NCBI RefSeq assembly: GCF_002939985.1
Contig: NZ_MDFM01000007.1
Location: 1 to 64,000 of the forward strand
Direction of reading: 5' to 3'
DNA: 64,000 nucleotides
From: Xanthomonas hortorum pv. cynarae
GTDB lineage: Bacteria > Pseudomonadota > Gammaproteobacteria > Xanthomonadales > Xanthomonadaceae
Position 1 is the first letter of the stretch; each line of letters starts with the position of its first letter. Both the position numbers and the translations under genes were made by a program. The notes under the pieces were generated by a model, which saw nothing but the letters and a program-made list of their open reading frames with translations, searched no databases and had not been told where the DNA came from. This document shows, piece by piece, positions 34,962 to 43,985 of the stretch.

Positions 34962-37900
34962 CTACGGAAGCCCGTTGGCAGCACCTGTTGATGGTTCGAC
35001 ATTCCAGCCACGCACTTGCAGCGTGGCATTGCGCAAGCTCGCCGCAGACGGACCGCGAATCTCGATCTCGCGCTGCTCGCCCGGCACCAGACTGAGATAG
35101 TTGTCGCTGTAATACGCCGGCAGGATGCGCTGGCCTTGCGCGTCCACCAGGGTCAGCTTGGTGTTGAGCGCAACCTGCTGCGATGCATTGCGCACGGTGG
35201 CGCGCAGCACCGGCTCCGCACCGTCCTGCAACTGCGTGCTGAGCTGCACCGGCACTGCCGCCAGCGCATCCAGGCCGCGCATGGCAACCGCATCGCGCGC
35301 CACCCAATAGAAATTACGTGAGCGCACGACGGCGTCGCGGTCGAGCAATTGCAAGCGCACAAAGCCAAGCCCATTGGTGTCCTTGAGCAGCGGCGCCAAT
35401 TGCAGCACCGGTGCCGAGACCGCAACCGCCGCTGCATCAACAGCTTGCTCGCGCTGTTGCAGCAGCTTGCCATCGGCACCATAGATCTCCGCACGCACAC
35501 GCAAGCCGCTGACCGGCTCGGCCGCGTTGTTGACCACCACCACCTCGTGGCCGGGCAGGTTCATCTGTACATGCAGCATCTCCGCTGCATTGCGCACACC
35601 GTAGTAAGCGGCATGCGTATCGTAGTCGTGGCTGTAGATCTGCCACATGTTGCTAGGCCATGCTGGATGGCTCATCCATAGCAAGCGCCCGCTGTTCTTG
35701 CTCCACAGCTGCGCGTTGAACCCTTCGAAGATGGCGCGGTGGGTGTCGTAGTTGAGCAGCTGCGCCTTGCGCTCGAAATCGGCCAGGCTGGTCGGCGCGC
35801 CGAGCTTGTCGGTGAGCGTGCGCATGAAGCTGCCGGTGTCGCCGTTACCGGACTGGTGCCAGTCGTGGTACGCCCAGGCATCACCGATCGGCCACTGATC
35901 CTGCACCGCAGGTACCGACGCCTTGAACGACTCCAGCGTGGAGAACGAAGGCGTGCCCACTTCCACCGAAAACCCCTGCGCCAGCTTGTTGAAGTACGCC
36001 ACCGGCTCGCGATAGTTGTATGGCCCACTGACCTGCAGATTGATCTCGTTGGAACTGCCGGTGTACCAGCGTGTGCCATCGAGTTCGGCAACCAGTGTGT
36101 CCAGGCCTTCGTTGAGGATGGGAGCCGGCACGCCTTCGTTACGCCCGAACCACAGCACGATGGAAGGATGATTACGGAAGCGCTTGATCACCTCGGCGGC
36201 ATTGTCCAGAAACAGCGCCGCGTCGGCCGGCTCGAGGTTGTAGTTCTGGGTGGACTGCCAGAAGTCGTTGAACACCAACATGCCGTATTCGTCGGCCAGC
36301 TCGAAGAAGCTGGCTTCGGTGTTCTGCCCCACCCAGTTACGCACCACATTGAAATGCGCATCGCGTTGCAGACGGAAGTACGGCTCCAGCCGCTCGCGCG
36401 AGACCCGCTTGCGCCAATCGTCCATGCCCCAGTTGCCGCCCTTCACCGCAATGCGCACGCCATTGATGCGCAGCGCCAGATGCGGGGCCAGACTGGTGTC
36501 GTCGAGTTGCTGCACGGCCGGCGAAGACAACGCGCCGGGATACAGCGACTGTGCATTGCCACCGGGCACCGGCCGGATCGCGTCATGACGCACGTCGATA
36601 ATGCGCTCGCCACGTTGCCGCGCCTGATTGAGATCCACCAGCACCCGGCGTAGCGCGCCATCGTTGTCGAACAACGACAGTTCGTAGGTCACCTGACGAA
36701 TGCCAAAACGCAGCTGCTGCGCGTCCGAGCGCGCGCCGGCGATATCGAAACCGACCTGCAAGGTATACAGCGCAGGCTCGCCATAGCCGTTGGGCCACCA
36801 CAGGCGCGGATTGGCGATGATCAACTGCGGCGTATCGGCAGCGCTGAGCCTGAGCGTGCTGCCACCGGCCGGCACCGTGACCTCGCGCTGGATGCGCACA
36901 TCGCCGAAGGCCAGCTGCAGGGTGCCCTGCACTGCTGCGTTGCTGTCGTTGCGCAGTGGCACGCTGACCTCGAGTTCCGCGCGGTGGTGATCCGGTGCCA
37001 GCCGCGCGGTGACCACCTGCGTATCACCGAGCGCCACGGGACCTGTTGCATGCAACTGCACGTCCTGCCACAGACCGGCATTGCGATCGCGCACCGCCGG
37101 AATCCAGTCCCAGCCTTCGCTGGCGATAAAGGTCGGCCCGTCCAGCGCCTGCATACCGCCATTTTCGCCGACGCCCGCCGTCATCGATTGTTCGTGTGCG
37201 ATGCCCGGATGCGGCGGCGGCGACACGCGCACTGCGATGACATTCCTGCCCGGCTTGAGCTGCTTGCTGACATCGAAGCGGCCGCGCGCGAAGGCGCCAC
37301 GGGTGCGCCCGACCTGGGTGCCGTTGACCCAGATTTCGCCGGCATAGTTGATGCCGTTGAACAACAATTCCAGCCGCCTGCCTTGCAGTGCCGCAGGCAC
37401 ATCGAAACTGCTGCGGTACCACCAATCCTGCCGGCTCAACGATTCGGGAATCGCCATGTTGTTGAGGCCGATATCCGGATCCGGATACACGCCGCGATCC
37501 ACCAGCGTGGTGAGCACTGTGCCCGGCACGGTCGCGGCGCGCCACGTGGTCTTGCCCGCTGCGTAATCGCTGCGCGACAGCGTTGCACCGGTGGCTTGAC
37601 CAAGTTCCGGTGCCGCAGCCAACAGCCATGCCCCGACCCGCCATGACGCGGCATCCAGCGGCTGCAGCGCCGGTGCGTCCGGCACCGGCTTGGCAACCGG
37701 CGTCGAGAAGGCCGCCGCACTGCGTGGCAAGGTCGCCGCAGGCTGCGGCGCAAGCTGCCCAGCCATCTGCTTGACCTGCACACGCCAGCCAGGCGACGCG
37801 TCTTCAAAGCGCTGCAACGCAGGATCCGGCGCCTGCCTTGCAAGCCGCGCGATGGCTGCCGCCTCCAGTGCACCCGCCTGCGCGGTAAAGCCCGCGATCT

Positions 37901-38429
37901 CCCCACCGAAGTGGTGTGTATACGCAGCCGGTTGCTGACGCGGGCCGAATACCAATGTTGGCGCAACCGCGAGCTGCTGCACCTTGCCGCTGGCAACCTC
38001 ACGGCCATGTGCATACAGCGTCAGACGCGTGCCTTGTGCAACTGCGGCGACGTATGTCCACGTCCCTGCGCGCAGCGCCTGCTTGCTGCGCAGCACGTTG
38101 TCGCCACCCTGCACAAAGCCGAGCTTGCCGTCGTCGACAACAAAATAACGGCCAGTGCCTTGCGGATCGCCCAAACCGGCGATCAACGCAGGGCCTGTCG
38201 TTGCACTGGATAGGCGCACCCAACCGGACACGCTCCAATCGGCGTTGGCGGCAAGCAACGGCGTATCGGCGGCGAGCTTCTTGGTCAGCCCCACCCCGCC
38301 CGCAAGCACGCGCACATCGTAAGGACCCGGCGGATCGTCGGCAGGCGCAGCCTCCACTGCAGTCCAACCGATGCAACCACACAACAACCACAGCGCTCCA
38401 CGGCGGAACGCCTTGCGAACCATCAGCAT
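34962..38429 (-). CDS. Large exported GH2 glycosidase with N-terminal LamG-like domain
   Basis: 1155 residues. Signal peptide (MVRKAFRRGALWLLCGCIGW region, cut near VEAA); an N-terminal concanavalin/LamG-like domain (about 40-230; NADWSVSGWVRLSSATTG); then a GH2 sugar-binding fold (WWYRSSFDVPAALQGRR, LLFNGINYAGEIWVNGTQVG), immunoglobulin-like domains and the barrel. Acid/base Glu765 (WFGRNEG) and likely nucleophile Glu823 (FSVEVGTPSF) are seen. The motifs fit beta-mannosidase / exo-beta-glucosaminidase GH2 members more than beta-galactosidase. Start ATG 38427-38429; divergent from GH97. No substrate can be proven. Confidence 0.88.
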   Translation of the reverse strand: MLMVRKAFRRGALWLLCGCIGWTAVEAAPADDPPGPYDVRVLAGGVGLTKKLAADTPLLAANADWSVSGWVRLSSATTGPALIAGLGDPQGTGRYFVVDDGKLGFVQGGDNVLRSKQALRAGTWTYVAAVAQGTRLTLYAHGREVASGKVQQLAVAPTLVFGPRQQPAAYTHHFGGEIAGFTAQAGALEAAAIARLARQAPDPALQRFEDASPGWRVQVKQMAGQLAPQPAATLPRSAAAFSTPVAKPVPDAPALQPLDAASWRVGAWLLAAAPELGQATGATLSRSDYAAGKTTWRAATVPGTVLTTLVDRGVYPDPDIGLNNMAIPESLSRQDWWYRSSFDVPAALQGRRLELLFNGINYAGEIWVNGTQVGRTRGAFARGRFDVSKQLKPGRNVIAVRVSPPPHPGIAHEQSMTAGVGENGGMQALDGPTFIASEGWDWIPAVRDRNAGLWQDVQLHATGPVALGDTQVVTARLAPDHHRAELEVSVPLRNDSNAAVQGTLQLAFGDVRIQREVTVPAGGSTLRLSAADTPQLIIANPRLWWPNGYGEPALYTLQVGFDIAGARSDAQQLRFGIRQVTYELSLFDNDGALRRVLVDLNQARQRGERIIDVRHDAIRPVPGGNAQSLYPGALSSPAVQQLDDTSLAPHLALRINGVRIAVKGGNWGMDDWRKRVSRERLEPYFRLQRDAHFNVVRNWVGQNTEASFFELADEYGMLVFNDFWQSTQNYNLEPADAALFLDNAAEVIKRFRNHPSIVLWFGRNEGVPAPILNEGLDTLVAELDGTRWYTGSSNEINLQVSGPYNYREPVAYFNKLAQGFSVEVGTPSFSTLESFKASVPAVQDQWPIGDAWAYHDWHQSGNGDTGSFMRTLTDKLGAPTSLADFERKAQLLNYDTHRAIFEGFNAQLWSKNSGRLLWMSHPAWPSNMWQIYSHDYDTHAAYYGVRNAAEMLHVQMNLPGHEVVVVNNAAEPVSGLRVRAEIYGADGKLLQQREQAVDAAAVAVSAPVLQLAPLLKDTNGLGFVRLQLLDRDAVVRSRNFYWVARDAVAMRGLDALAAVPVQLSTQLQDGAEPVLRATVRNASQQVALNTKLTLVDAQGQRILPAYYSDNYLSLVPGEQREIEIRGPSAASLRNATLQVRGWNVEPSTGAANGLP

Positions 38430-38574
38430 TAGAGGCCTCTCCCAAGCTCTACTGCCAAACAACGGTGCACATCGCCGGACGCAACCAACAAGACGACTTG
38501 CAACTGTCTTGTCGCTTTGCTTCCAAGTGATGCCGCCCGTGGCTGCCGCCCCTGTTTCAGCGGCCATGGTGCGA

Positions 38575-38586
38575 GGTAACGTTACC
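38575..38586. promoter_or_regulatory. LacI-type operator palindrome
   Basis: GGTAACGTTACC is a perfect 12-bp palindrome with the central CG typical of LacI-family sites. It lies between the divergent GH2 and GH97 starts, 62 bases before the GH97 ATG and 145 bases before the GH2 ATG. Confidence 0.65.
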
Positions 38587-38648
38587 CCAGGTAGATACCG
38601 ACAACAACCTTTCTGCGTTAGGGTTGGCGCTCCCAGGAGGAGGGACTC

Positions 38649-40613
38649 ATGCGAAACCTGATCCAGTCCGCATTACCGGCGGCGTGCGCGTTGCTGTGTG
38701 TGATCGCTGCGCCGGTTGCAGCACAGAGCTTGCGTGTGCAATCGCCCGACGCACGTACGCAAGTGGAATTCACCTTACGCGAGGGCGGCGTTCCAACGTA
38801 TCGCGTGCTGTATCGCAACAAAGTGGTGCTCGACGATGCACCGCTTGGGCTGGATCTGGGCAGGGCCAATAAGCTCGGCCGCGATATGACGCTGCAAAGC
38901 AGCACCACCGAAACGCATGACAGCCAGTTCGCCCTGAGCGTGGGCAAGACGCGCCAGGTACGCGATCACTATCGCCAATTGCGCGTGCAGTTGTCCGATG
39001 CGCAACAGCGGCGACTCACCATCGAGTTGCGTACCTACGACGATGGCGTAGCACTGCGTTACGTGCTGCCCGACGCCGGTGAAGTGCGTATTCGCAATGA
39101 GCTCACCAGCTTTGCATTTCCGCGCGATTACGCATGCTGGACCTTGAATCTCGGTCGCTTCGGCACCAGCCACGAGGGCGAGTACGATGCGATCGCCGCC
39201 TCGAAGTTGCGCCCGCACAATCTGCTTGAATTGCCGCTGGTGTGTCAGACCGATGCGAGCGGTAACACGCTGGCGATTGCCGAGGCCAACCTGCGCGATT
39301 ACGCCGGCTTGTATCTCACCGGCCGCGAGGATGGTGGGCTGGGGGTGTCGGCAAAATTATCGCCACGCCTGGACGACCCCAAGCTGGCGGTCGATTTCGA
39401 TGCCAAAGGCCACGATTTCGCCACGCCATGGCGGGTGATCATGCTCGGCGACAGCCCGGCAAGCCTGATCGAATCCAATCTGATTTCCACACTCAATCCA
39501 CCGCCTGACTTCGATGCCAGCTGGGTGCGCGCAGGCAAATCGGCGTGGGATTGGTGGTCGGGCAGCCTTGCCAGCGGTGTGGCGCACCCGGGCATGAACA
39601 CCGCCACCATCCAGCGCTATATCGATCACGCGCAGCAATTGAAACTGCAATACATGCTGATCGACGACGGCTGGTATTTCGGCAGCACCGGCGATGGCCA
39701 GTACAACGTCGATGCCGATATCCGCAGGCCGGTGGAGCAACTCGATCTTCCGGGCCTGGTGGCCTATGCACGGCAGCGCGATGTCGGGCTGTGGCTGTGG
39801 GCGCACTGGCGCGCGCTCGACGCGCACATGGACGAAGCGCTTGCCTGGTATCAACAGCTCGGCATCAAGGGCATCAAGGTCGACTTCATGGACCGCGACG
39901 ATCAGCAGATGGTGGATTTCTATCACCGCCTGCTCGCCAAGGCCGCCAAGCACACATTGCTGGTGGATCTGCATGGCGCCTATCACCCCACCGGCTTGAC
40001 CCGTACCTATCCCAACTACCTCACGCAGGAAGGCGTGCTCGGCGCCGAATACAACAAGTGGACCACGCGCATCACCGCCACGCATAACCTCACGTTGCCG
40101 TTTACGCGCATGTTGCTCGGGCCGATGGACTACACACCCGGCGGCTTCCGCAATGTGCGCCCGGCAGACTTCAAGGCGCAGCACATCGCGCCGCAAGTGA
40201 TGACCACGCGCGCGCAGCAGCTGGCGATGTATGTGGTCTACGAAAGCCCGTTCGCGGTGGTGGCCGATAGCCCGGAGCAATACGAAAACGTGCCGGCAGC
40301 GCAGTTCCTGCGCGATGTGCCGGCAAGCTGGGACGAGACGCGGGCATTGGACGGTGCCATCGGCCAACACATCGCAATAGCGCGGCGCAGCGGCAAGGAC
40401 TGGTACGTGGGCGCGATGACCAACGAGCAGGCACGCACGCTGACCTTGCCGTTATCGTTTCTGGGCAAGGGCACCTGGACCGCGACAATCTACGCCGATG
40501 GCGAGGCGCCGACAGAAGTGCGTATCGACACGCGCGAGCTCACACGTAACGACACGTTGCAGCTTGCGCTGGCTGCAAGCGGCGGCGCTGCAGTGAGGCT
40601 GCAAAAAAAGTAA
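38649..40613 (+). CDS. GH97 glycoside hydrolase
   Basis: 654 residues. Signal peptide 1-25 (IAAPVAAQ). GH97 layout: N-terminal beta-super-sandwich, a barrel from about 290 (AWDWWSGS, MLIDDGWY) and a C-terminal beta domain. Asp412 (KVDFMDRDDQ) and Glu461 (TQEGVLGAEYNKW) stand where the retaining alpha-galactosidase-type GH97 enzymes have nucleophile and acid/base, which favours that subgroup over inverting alpha-glucosidase; family includes both. Ribosome site CAGGAGGAGGG precedes the ATG. Divergent from GH2, sharing the LacI-type operator. Confidence 0.93.
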   Translation: MRNLIQSALPAACALLCVIAAPVAAQSLRVQSPDARTQVEFTLREGGVPTYRVLYRNKVVLDDAPLGLDLGRANKLGRDMTLQSSTTETHDSQFALSVGKTRQVRDHYRQLRVQLSDAQQRRLTIELRTYDDGVALRYVLPDAGEVRIRNELTSFAFPRDYACWTLNLGRFGTSHEGEYDAIAASKLRPHNLLELPLVCQTDASGNTLAIAEANLRDYAGLYLTGREDGGLGVSAKLSPRLDDPKLAVDFDAKGHDFATPWRVIMLGDSPASLIESNLISTLNPPPDFDASWVRAGKSAWDWWSGSLASGVAHPGMNTATIQRYIDHAQQLKLQYMLIDDGWYFGSTGDGQYNVDADIRRPVEQLDLPGLVAYARQRDVGLWLWAHWRALDAHMDEALAWYQQLGIKGIKVDFMDRDDQQMVDFYHRLLAKAAKHTLLVDLHGAYHPTGLTRTYPNYLTQEGVLGAEYNKWTTRITATHNLTLPFTRMLLGPMDYTPGGFRNVRPADFKAQHIAPQVMTTRAQQLAMYVVYESPFAVVADSPEQYENVPAAQFLRDVPASWDETRALDGAIGQHIAIARRSGKDWYVGAMTNEQARTLTLPLSFLGKGTWTATIYADGEAPTEVRIDTRELTRNDTLQLALAASGGAAVRLQKK

Positions 40614-40642
40614 GAACAGCCATGCTTATGGCGGAGTGACCG

Positions 40643-40688
40643 TGCACACCTTTGCGCAGTGGCAATACGCCGTACGCAAGGGTGTGCA
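40643..40688. repeat. Long hairpin after the GH97 gene
   Basis: TGCACACCTTTGCG (40643-40656) pairs with CGCAAGGGTGTGCA (40675-40688) over 14 bp with one wobble around 18 bases. It lies 29 bases after the GH97 stop, with no T-run. The rest of the 302-base gap to the next gene has only a weak CRP/Clp-like half site. Confidence 0.6.
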
Positions 40689-40915
40689 TGACCATCGACA
40701 TGGCATCCGCTTAGCGCATTGCGCTTGGCGTGTGCCTGATGTCACGCAATGCGTGTTTGCCGATATATTCCCTTTTTAGACAGTTAGGATGCGCAAGCCT
40801 TCAACGCAGGCGTGCCACCGAACGAACCTCGGGACGCAACTGCGACACTGAGAGCACTGTGCTGCATGGTGCGCCACGTGCAGGCAGTTTCGTTCCGGCG
40901 TCAGGGGAAACACAC

Positions 40916-42409
40916 ATGACCTTCCGTTCCAATCGGCCGATAGCGATAGGCCGCGCCGTTGCTGCGCTCTGCGTTTGTGCATTGGCTCCCGCCACTCACG
41001 CCGCCGCGTTGCTGCCACCATCGATTTCGGCAACCAGCGATCGCAGCGTCGACACACTGATGCCACCGCTACTGCGGACGCCTGCCACGGCAAGCGTCGC
41101 ACCCGTCCAGCGCGATGCACTGCGTGCCTCGCTGTCGGTGTCGGTGTCGCGCGCATTTCCGCACGTCACGCGCGACTTCAAAACTTTTCTGGATACGCAG
41201 GCGCAGCTCAGTTACGCCACGCGTGGCGCAACTGCCAAGGTCACCGACCCCACCGCATTCGCCGAAATGCAGCGCTATGTCTTCAATCGCTACAACGGCT
41301 TGACGGTACTGCGCAGCGTGCAACAGGACGGCAAGATCTTCGACTGCATTCCGCGCGAGCAGCAGCCGGCACTGCGCGATGGCAGCACGCCAGCCATGCC
41401 GCCGACGATCTCAAGCAACACGGGTACGGTGACACCGATCGATGCGGCGCAACGCTGCGATACCGGCAGCGTACCGCTCGAACGCATCGGCCTGGCCGAG
41501 ATGAGCAAGCATGCGGATCTGCGCAGCTTTCTGCGTGGCACCACTCCCAGTGTGATCGCGCCCAGGCAGGCTGACGCTGCGCCAGCGGCGCAGGAGGCCA
41601 CATCGGTGGTGCATTACTACTCCACCATTTATCTGGACACCGCCGGCTCGCCGGTGACCGGCGCTGGCGCCGATCTCAACACCTGGGTGCCGACAGTCAC
41701 CGCCAACGATGCGCAATCGATCAGCCAGATCTGGTTGGGCGGTTACACCCGCCAAGGCGTGATACAGACGCTGGAAGCCGGTTGGCAGACCCAGCCAGGC
41801 GCGGGCTGGGGCACGCGGCCGATCCTGTTTATCTACTCCACGCAAGATGGCTACATCACCACCGGTTGCCACAATCTGGATTGCGCCGACTTCGTGCAGA
41901 CCAGCACCGCCAATGTGCTCGGTGCAGCACCGGCCGGTGGCTTCAGTACCGCAGGCGGCAAGCAGGCGATGCTGCACGTGGAATTCCAGCGCAATGCCGA
42001 TGGCTACTGGTGGTTCGGCTTGAATGGCGAATGGATCGGCTACTACAAGGCCGAACTTTACGCAGGCGATATCGCCGAGGGCAGCGCGAACATCTTCATC
42101 TCTGCGGGCGGCGAAATTTCCACCTGGGATGGTCGTCCCAGCGCACCGATGGGCAGCGGCCGGTTTGCGAACGCCGGCTATCGCCAGGCCGCATTTCAGG
42201 CCAACCATTTTTATCGCGATGCGGCGATGGCCGCGCATCCCGCGCAACGCCTGTCGAGCTTGAATGTAGCGCAGCCGTCCTGCTACACGCTGGCAATGGC
42301 CGGTTACACCTATCCGTATGCATTGGGCGCGGGCGTTACCCGCACCACGTTGTCGCCGGAAATGCAGAACGGCGGCTTCTACTTCGGCGGGCCGGGCTGC
42401 GCACGCTGA
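40916..42409 (+). CDS. Secreted neprosin-family protease
   Basis: 497 residues. Signal peptide 1-29 (ALCVCALAPATHAA). The C-terminal half (about 285-480) has the neprosin (DUF239) pattern known from plant glutamic prolyl endopeptidases: STIYLDT, SISQIWLGGY, ILFIYSTQDGYITTGCHNLDC, DGYWWFGLNGEWIGYY and the active-site-type SAGGEISTW. The two catalytic glutamates of neprosin have plausible counterparts (GE of the last motif and E near VEFQ). The N-terminal ~190 residues are a proregion-like part. ATG 40916 has an AGGGGAA site. It likely degrades proline-rich host or cell-wall protein. Confidence 0.85.
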   Translation: MTFRSNRPIAIGRAVAALCVCALAPATHAAALLPPSISATSDRSVDTLMPPLLRTPATASVAPVQRDALRASLSVSVSRAFPHVTRDFKTFLDTQAQLSYATRGATAKVTDPTAFAEMQRYVFNRYNGLTVLRSVQQDGKIFDCIPREQQPALRDGSTPAMPPTISSNTGTVTPIDAAQRCDTGSVPLERIGLAEMSKHADLRSFLRGTTPSVIAPRQADAAPAAQEATSVVHYYSTIYLDTAGSPVTGAGADLNTWVPTVTANDAQSISQIWLGGYTRQGVIQTLEAGWQTQPGAGWGTRPILFIYSTQDGYITTGCHNLDCADFVQTSTANVLGAAPAGGFSTAGGKQAMLHVEFQRNADGYWWFGLNGEWIGYYKAELYAGDIAEGSANIFISAGGEISTWDGRPSAPMGSGRFANAGYRQAAFQANHFYRDAAMAAHPAQRLSSLNVAQPSCYTLAMAGYTYPYALGAGVTRTTLSPEMQNGGFYFGGPGCAR

Positions 42410-42426
42410 GTGAGTTGAGGGGAGTC

Positions 42427-42455
42427 ATCGCGCGTACCGTTTCGGTGCGCGCGAT
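42427..42455. terminator. Bidirectional hairpin between convergent genes
   Basis: ATCGCGCGTACCG-TTT-CGGTGCGCGCGAT, a 13-bp stem with one G-T pair, centred in the 64-base gap between the protease and esterase genes. Little T-run follows, so strength is uncertain. Confidence 0.6.
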
Positions 42456-42473
42456 TTCAGTGCGCACGATCGC

Positions 42474-43985
42474 TTACGGCAAGTCCACGCCTGCACACAC
42501 GGGCGGGCGCGCATCCTTGATTTGCCGCACGCCGTTGGCATCGAACTGCAATGCCGCATGCTTGGGCGCGAACGTAGGCCAGGCCGGCAATCCCTTGGCG
42601 TTGGGATTGCCACGCTGCACAAAAGCGGCCCAATAGCGCTGCAAACTCACCGGCGGCTGGCCGATCGGCAGATCCTTGAACAAGAACGGCAGCTCCGCGC
42701 TATGCGTTACCTGCCCGCCCGGTGCGGCAGTATCGAACACGTAATGCCACACCGGCACGCCCAGCGCGGCCTGCTGCTGTGCGACGGTCACTGCAGGGCA
42801 ACGGAAGGTGAGATCGGTGGACAGCTGCATCGCCGCATCGCCTTGACGCGCGGCACGCTGCGCCGCATGTGCACGCTGTACTTGCAGCACTGCATCGGCC
42901 TGCGCGGGATAGTCGCGACGCAGCCTCGCCTGCGCACCCCGCTTGCCGCCATATTCCAGCTCCTGCACCACGTAGCCGATCAACAGCGGCACCTTGGCCT
43001 GAGCACCTTCGGCCAGTAACGCGGTAGGCGCACGTGGCAGCACGCGTCCGTCGACGACCGCCTGCAGCCAGATGTAGCCATCGTCGTCCAGGGCCGGCAC
43101 ATCGACACCCTGCCCAGCCTTGATCACTTGCTCCACCGGCAGCGCACGTAGCTGCGCCAGACGCGTTGCAGGATCATCGATGCCTGCATGCCTGGCGATA
43201 TTCACACCCAGCGCGCGGTTCTCTTCCAGCGAGCGCGCTGGCAAGCCGAAACCGGCCGTGCCGCTCTGCTCGATCGCTGCGGAAAACAGGCCACGTGCGA
43301 GCGGGCTGAGCATCAACAAGCCCACGTCCTGACCACCCGCCGACTGCCCGGCGATGGTGACTCGCGCAGGATCGCCACCGAACTGCGCGATGTTGTCGCG
43401 CACCCACTGCAGTGCGGCGATCTGATCGAGCAAGGCGTAGTTGCCGGCGGCTTCGTTATCGCCATCGCGCAGTTCCGGCAGCGACAGAAAACCGAGGGCG
43501 CCAAGCCGGTATTGCAGCGTCACCACCAGCATGTTCTGTGCGACCAGATTGGTCGGCAGATGGCCATCCGCGCCGCCAGCCACATTGGCGCCGCCGTGAA
43601 TCCATACGAACACCGGCAGCGGCTTGGCCGGTTGCAACTTTGGCGTCTGCACTTCGACATACAGGCAATCTTCGGTGCCGCGCTTGGCCATGGCGTTGTT
43701 CCAGCCCAGCGCCGGCTGCACGCACGGCGTGGCCGCCCGGGTGGCATCGCGCACGTCCGACCATGCCGCAGCCGGCTGCGGTGGCCGCCAGCGCAATGCG
43801 CCCAATGGCGGAGCAGCGAAGGGAATCGCGCGGAACACCGCACTGCCGTCGTCCTGCCATTGCCCGCGCAGCATGCCGTGATCGGTACGCACCTGGGGGG
43901 CGGCAGCCGCTGCGGGGGGAGCTGCCACAGCAGTGCTGGCGCTCAGCACCCCGCCAATGGCGAGCAACCAGGCAGACGCACGCAT
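42474..43985 (-). CDS. Exported type-B carboxylesterase
   Basis: 503 residues. Signal peptide 1-22 (MRASAWLLAIGGVLSASTAV). Alpha/beta-hydrolase of the carboxylesterase/cholinesterase family: TEDCLYVEVQTPK, oxyanion hole PVFVWIHGGAN, nucleophile Ser in VTIAGQSAGGQDVGLLML, and His in QVTHSAELPF. It hydrolyses esters in the periplasm or outside; near polysaccharide-degrading genes, deacetylation of glycans is a reasonable idea. The start overlaps the preceding methyltransferase stop as TGATG, so the two are translated together. Confidence 0.9.
   Translation of the reverse strand: MRASAWLLAIGGVLSASTAVAAPPAAAAAPQVRTDHGMLRGQWQDDGSAVFRAIPFAAPPLGALRWRPPQPAAAWSDVRDATRAATPCVQPALGWNNAMAKRGTEDCLYVEVQTPKLQPAKPLPVFVWIHGGANVAGGADGHLPTNLVAQNMLVVTLQYRLGALGFLSLPELRDGDNEAAGNYALLDQIAALQWVRDNIAQFGGDPARVTIAGQSAGGQDVGLLMLSPLARGLFSAAIEQSGTAGFGLPARSLEENRALGVNIARHAGIDDPATRLAQLRALPVEQVIKAGQGVDVPALDDDGYIWLQAVVDGRVLPRAPTALLAEGAQAKVPLLIGYVVQELEYGGKRGAQARLRRDYPAQADAVLQVQRAHAAQRAARQGDAAMQLSTDLTFRCPAVTVAQQQAALGVPVWHYVFDTAAPGGQVTHSAELPFLFKDLPIGQPPVSLQRYWAAFVQRGNPNAKGLPAWPTFAPKHAALQFDANGVRQIKDARPPVCAGVDLP

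Noticed and set aside
31678..35100. 1140-residue plus-strand reading opposite the TonB receptor
   Set aside because: Entirely within the receptor and flanks; no protein-like motifs.
40731..40746. CRP/Clp-like site TGTGC-N6-TCACG before the neprosin gene
   Set aside because: Only partly matches TGTGA-N6-TCACA and such matches are common; kept as a possibility, not a feature.
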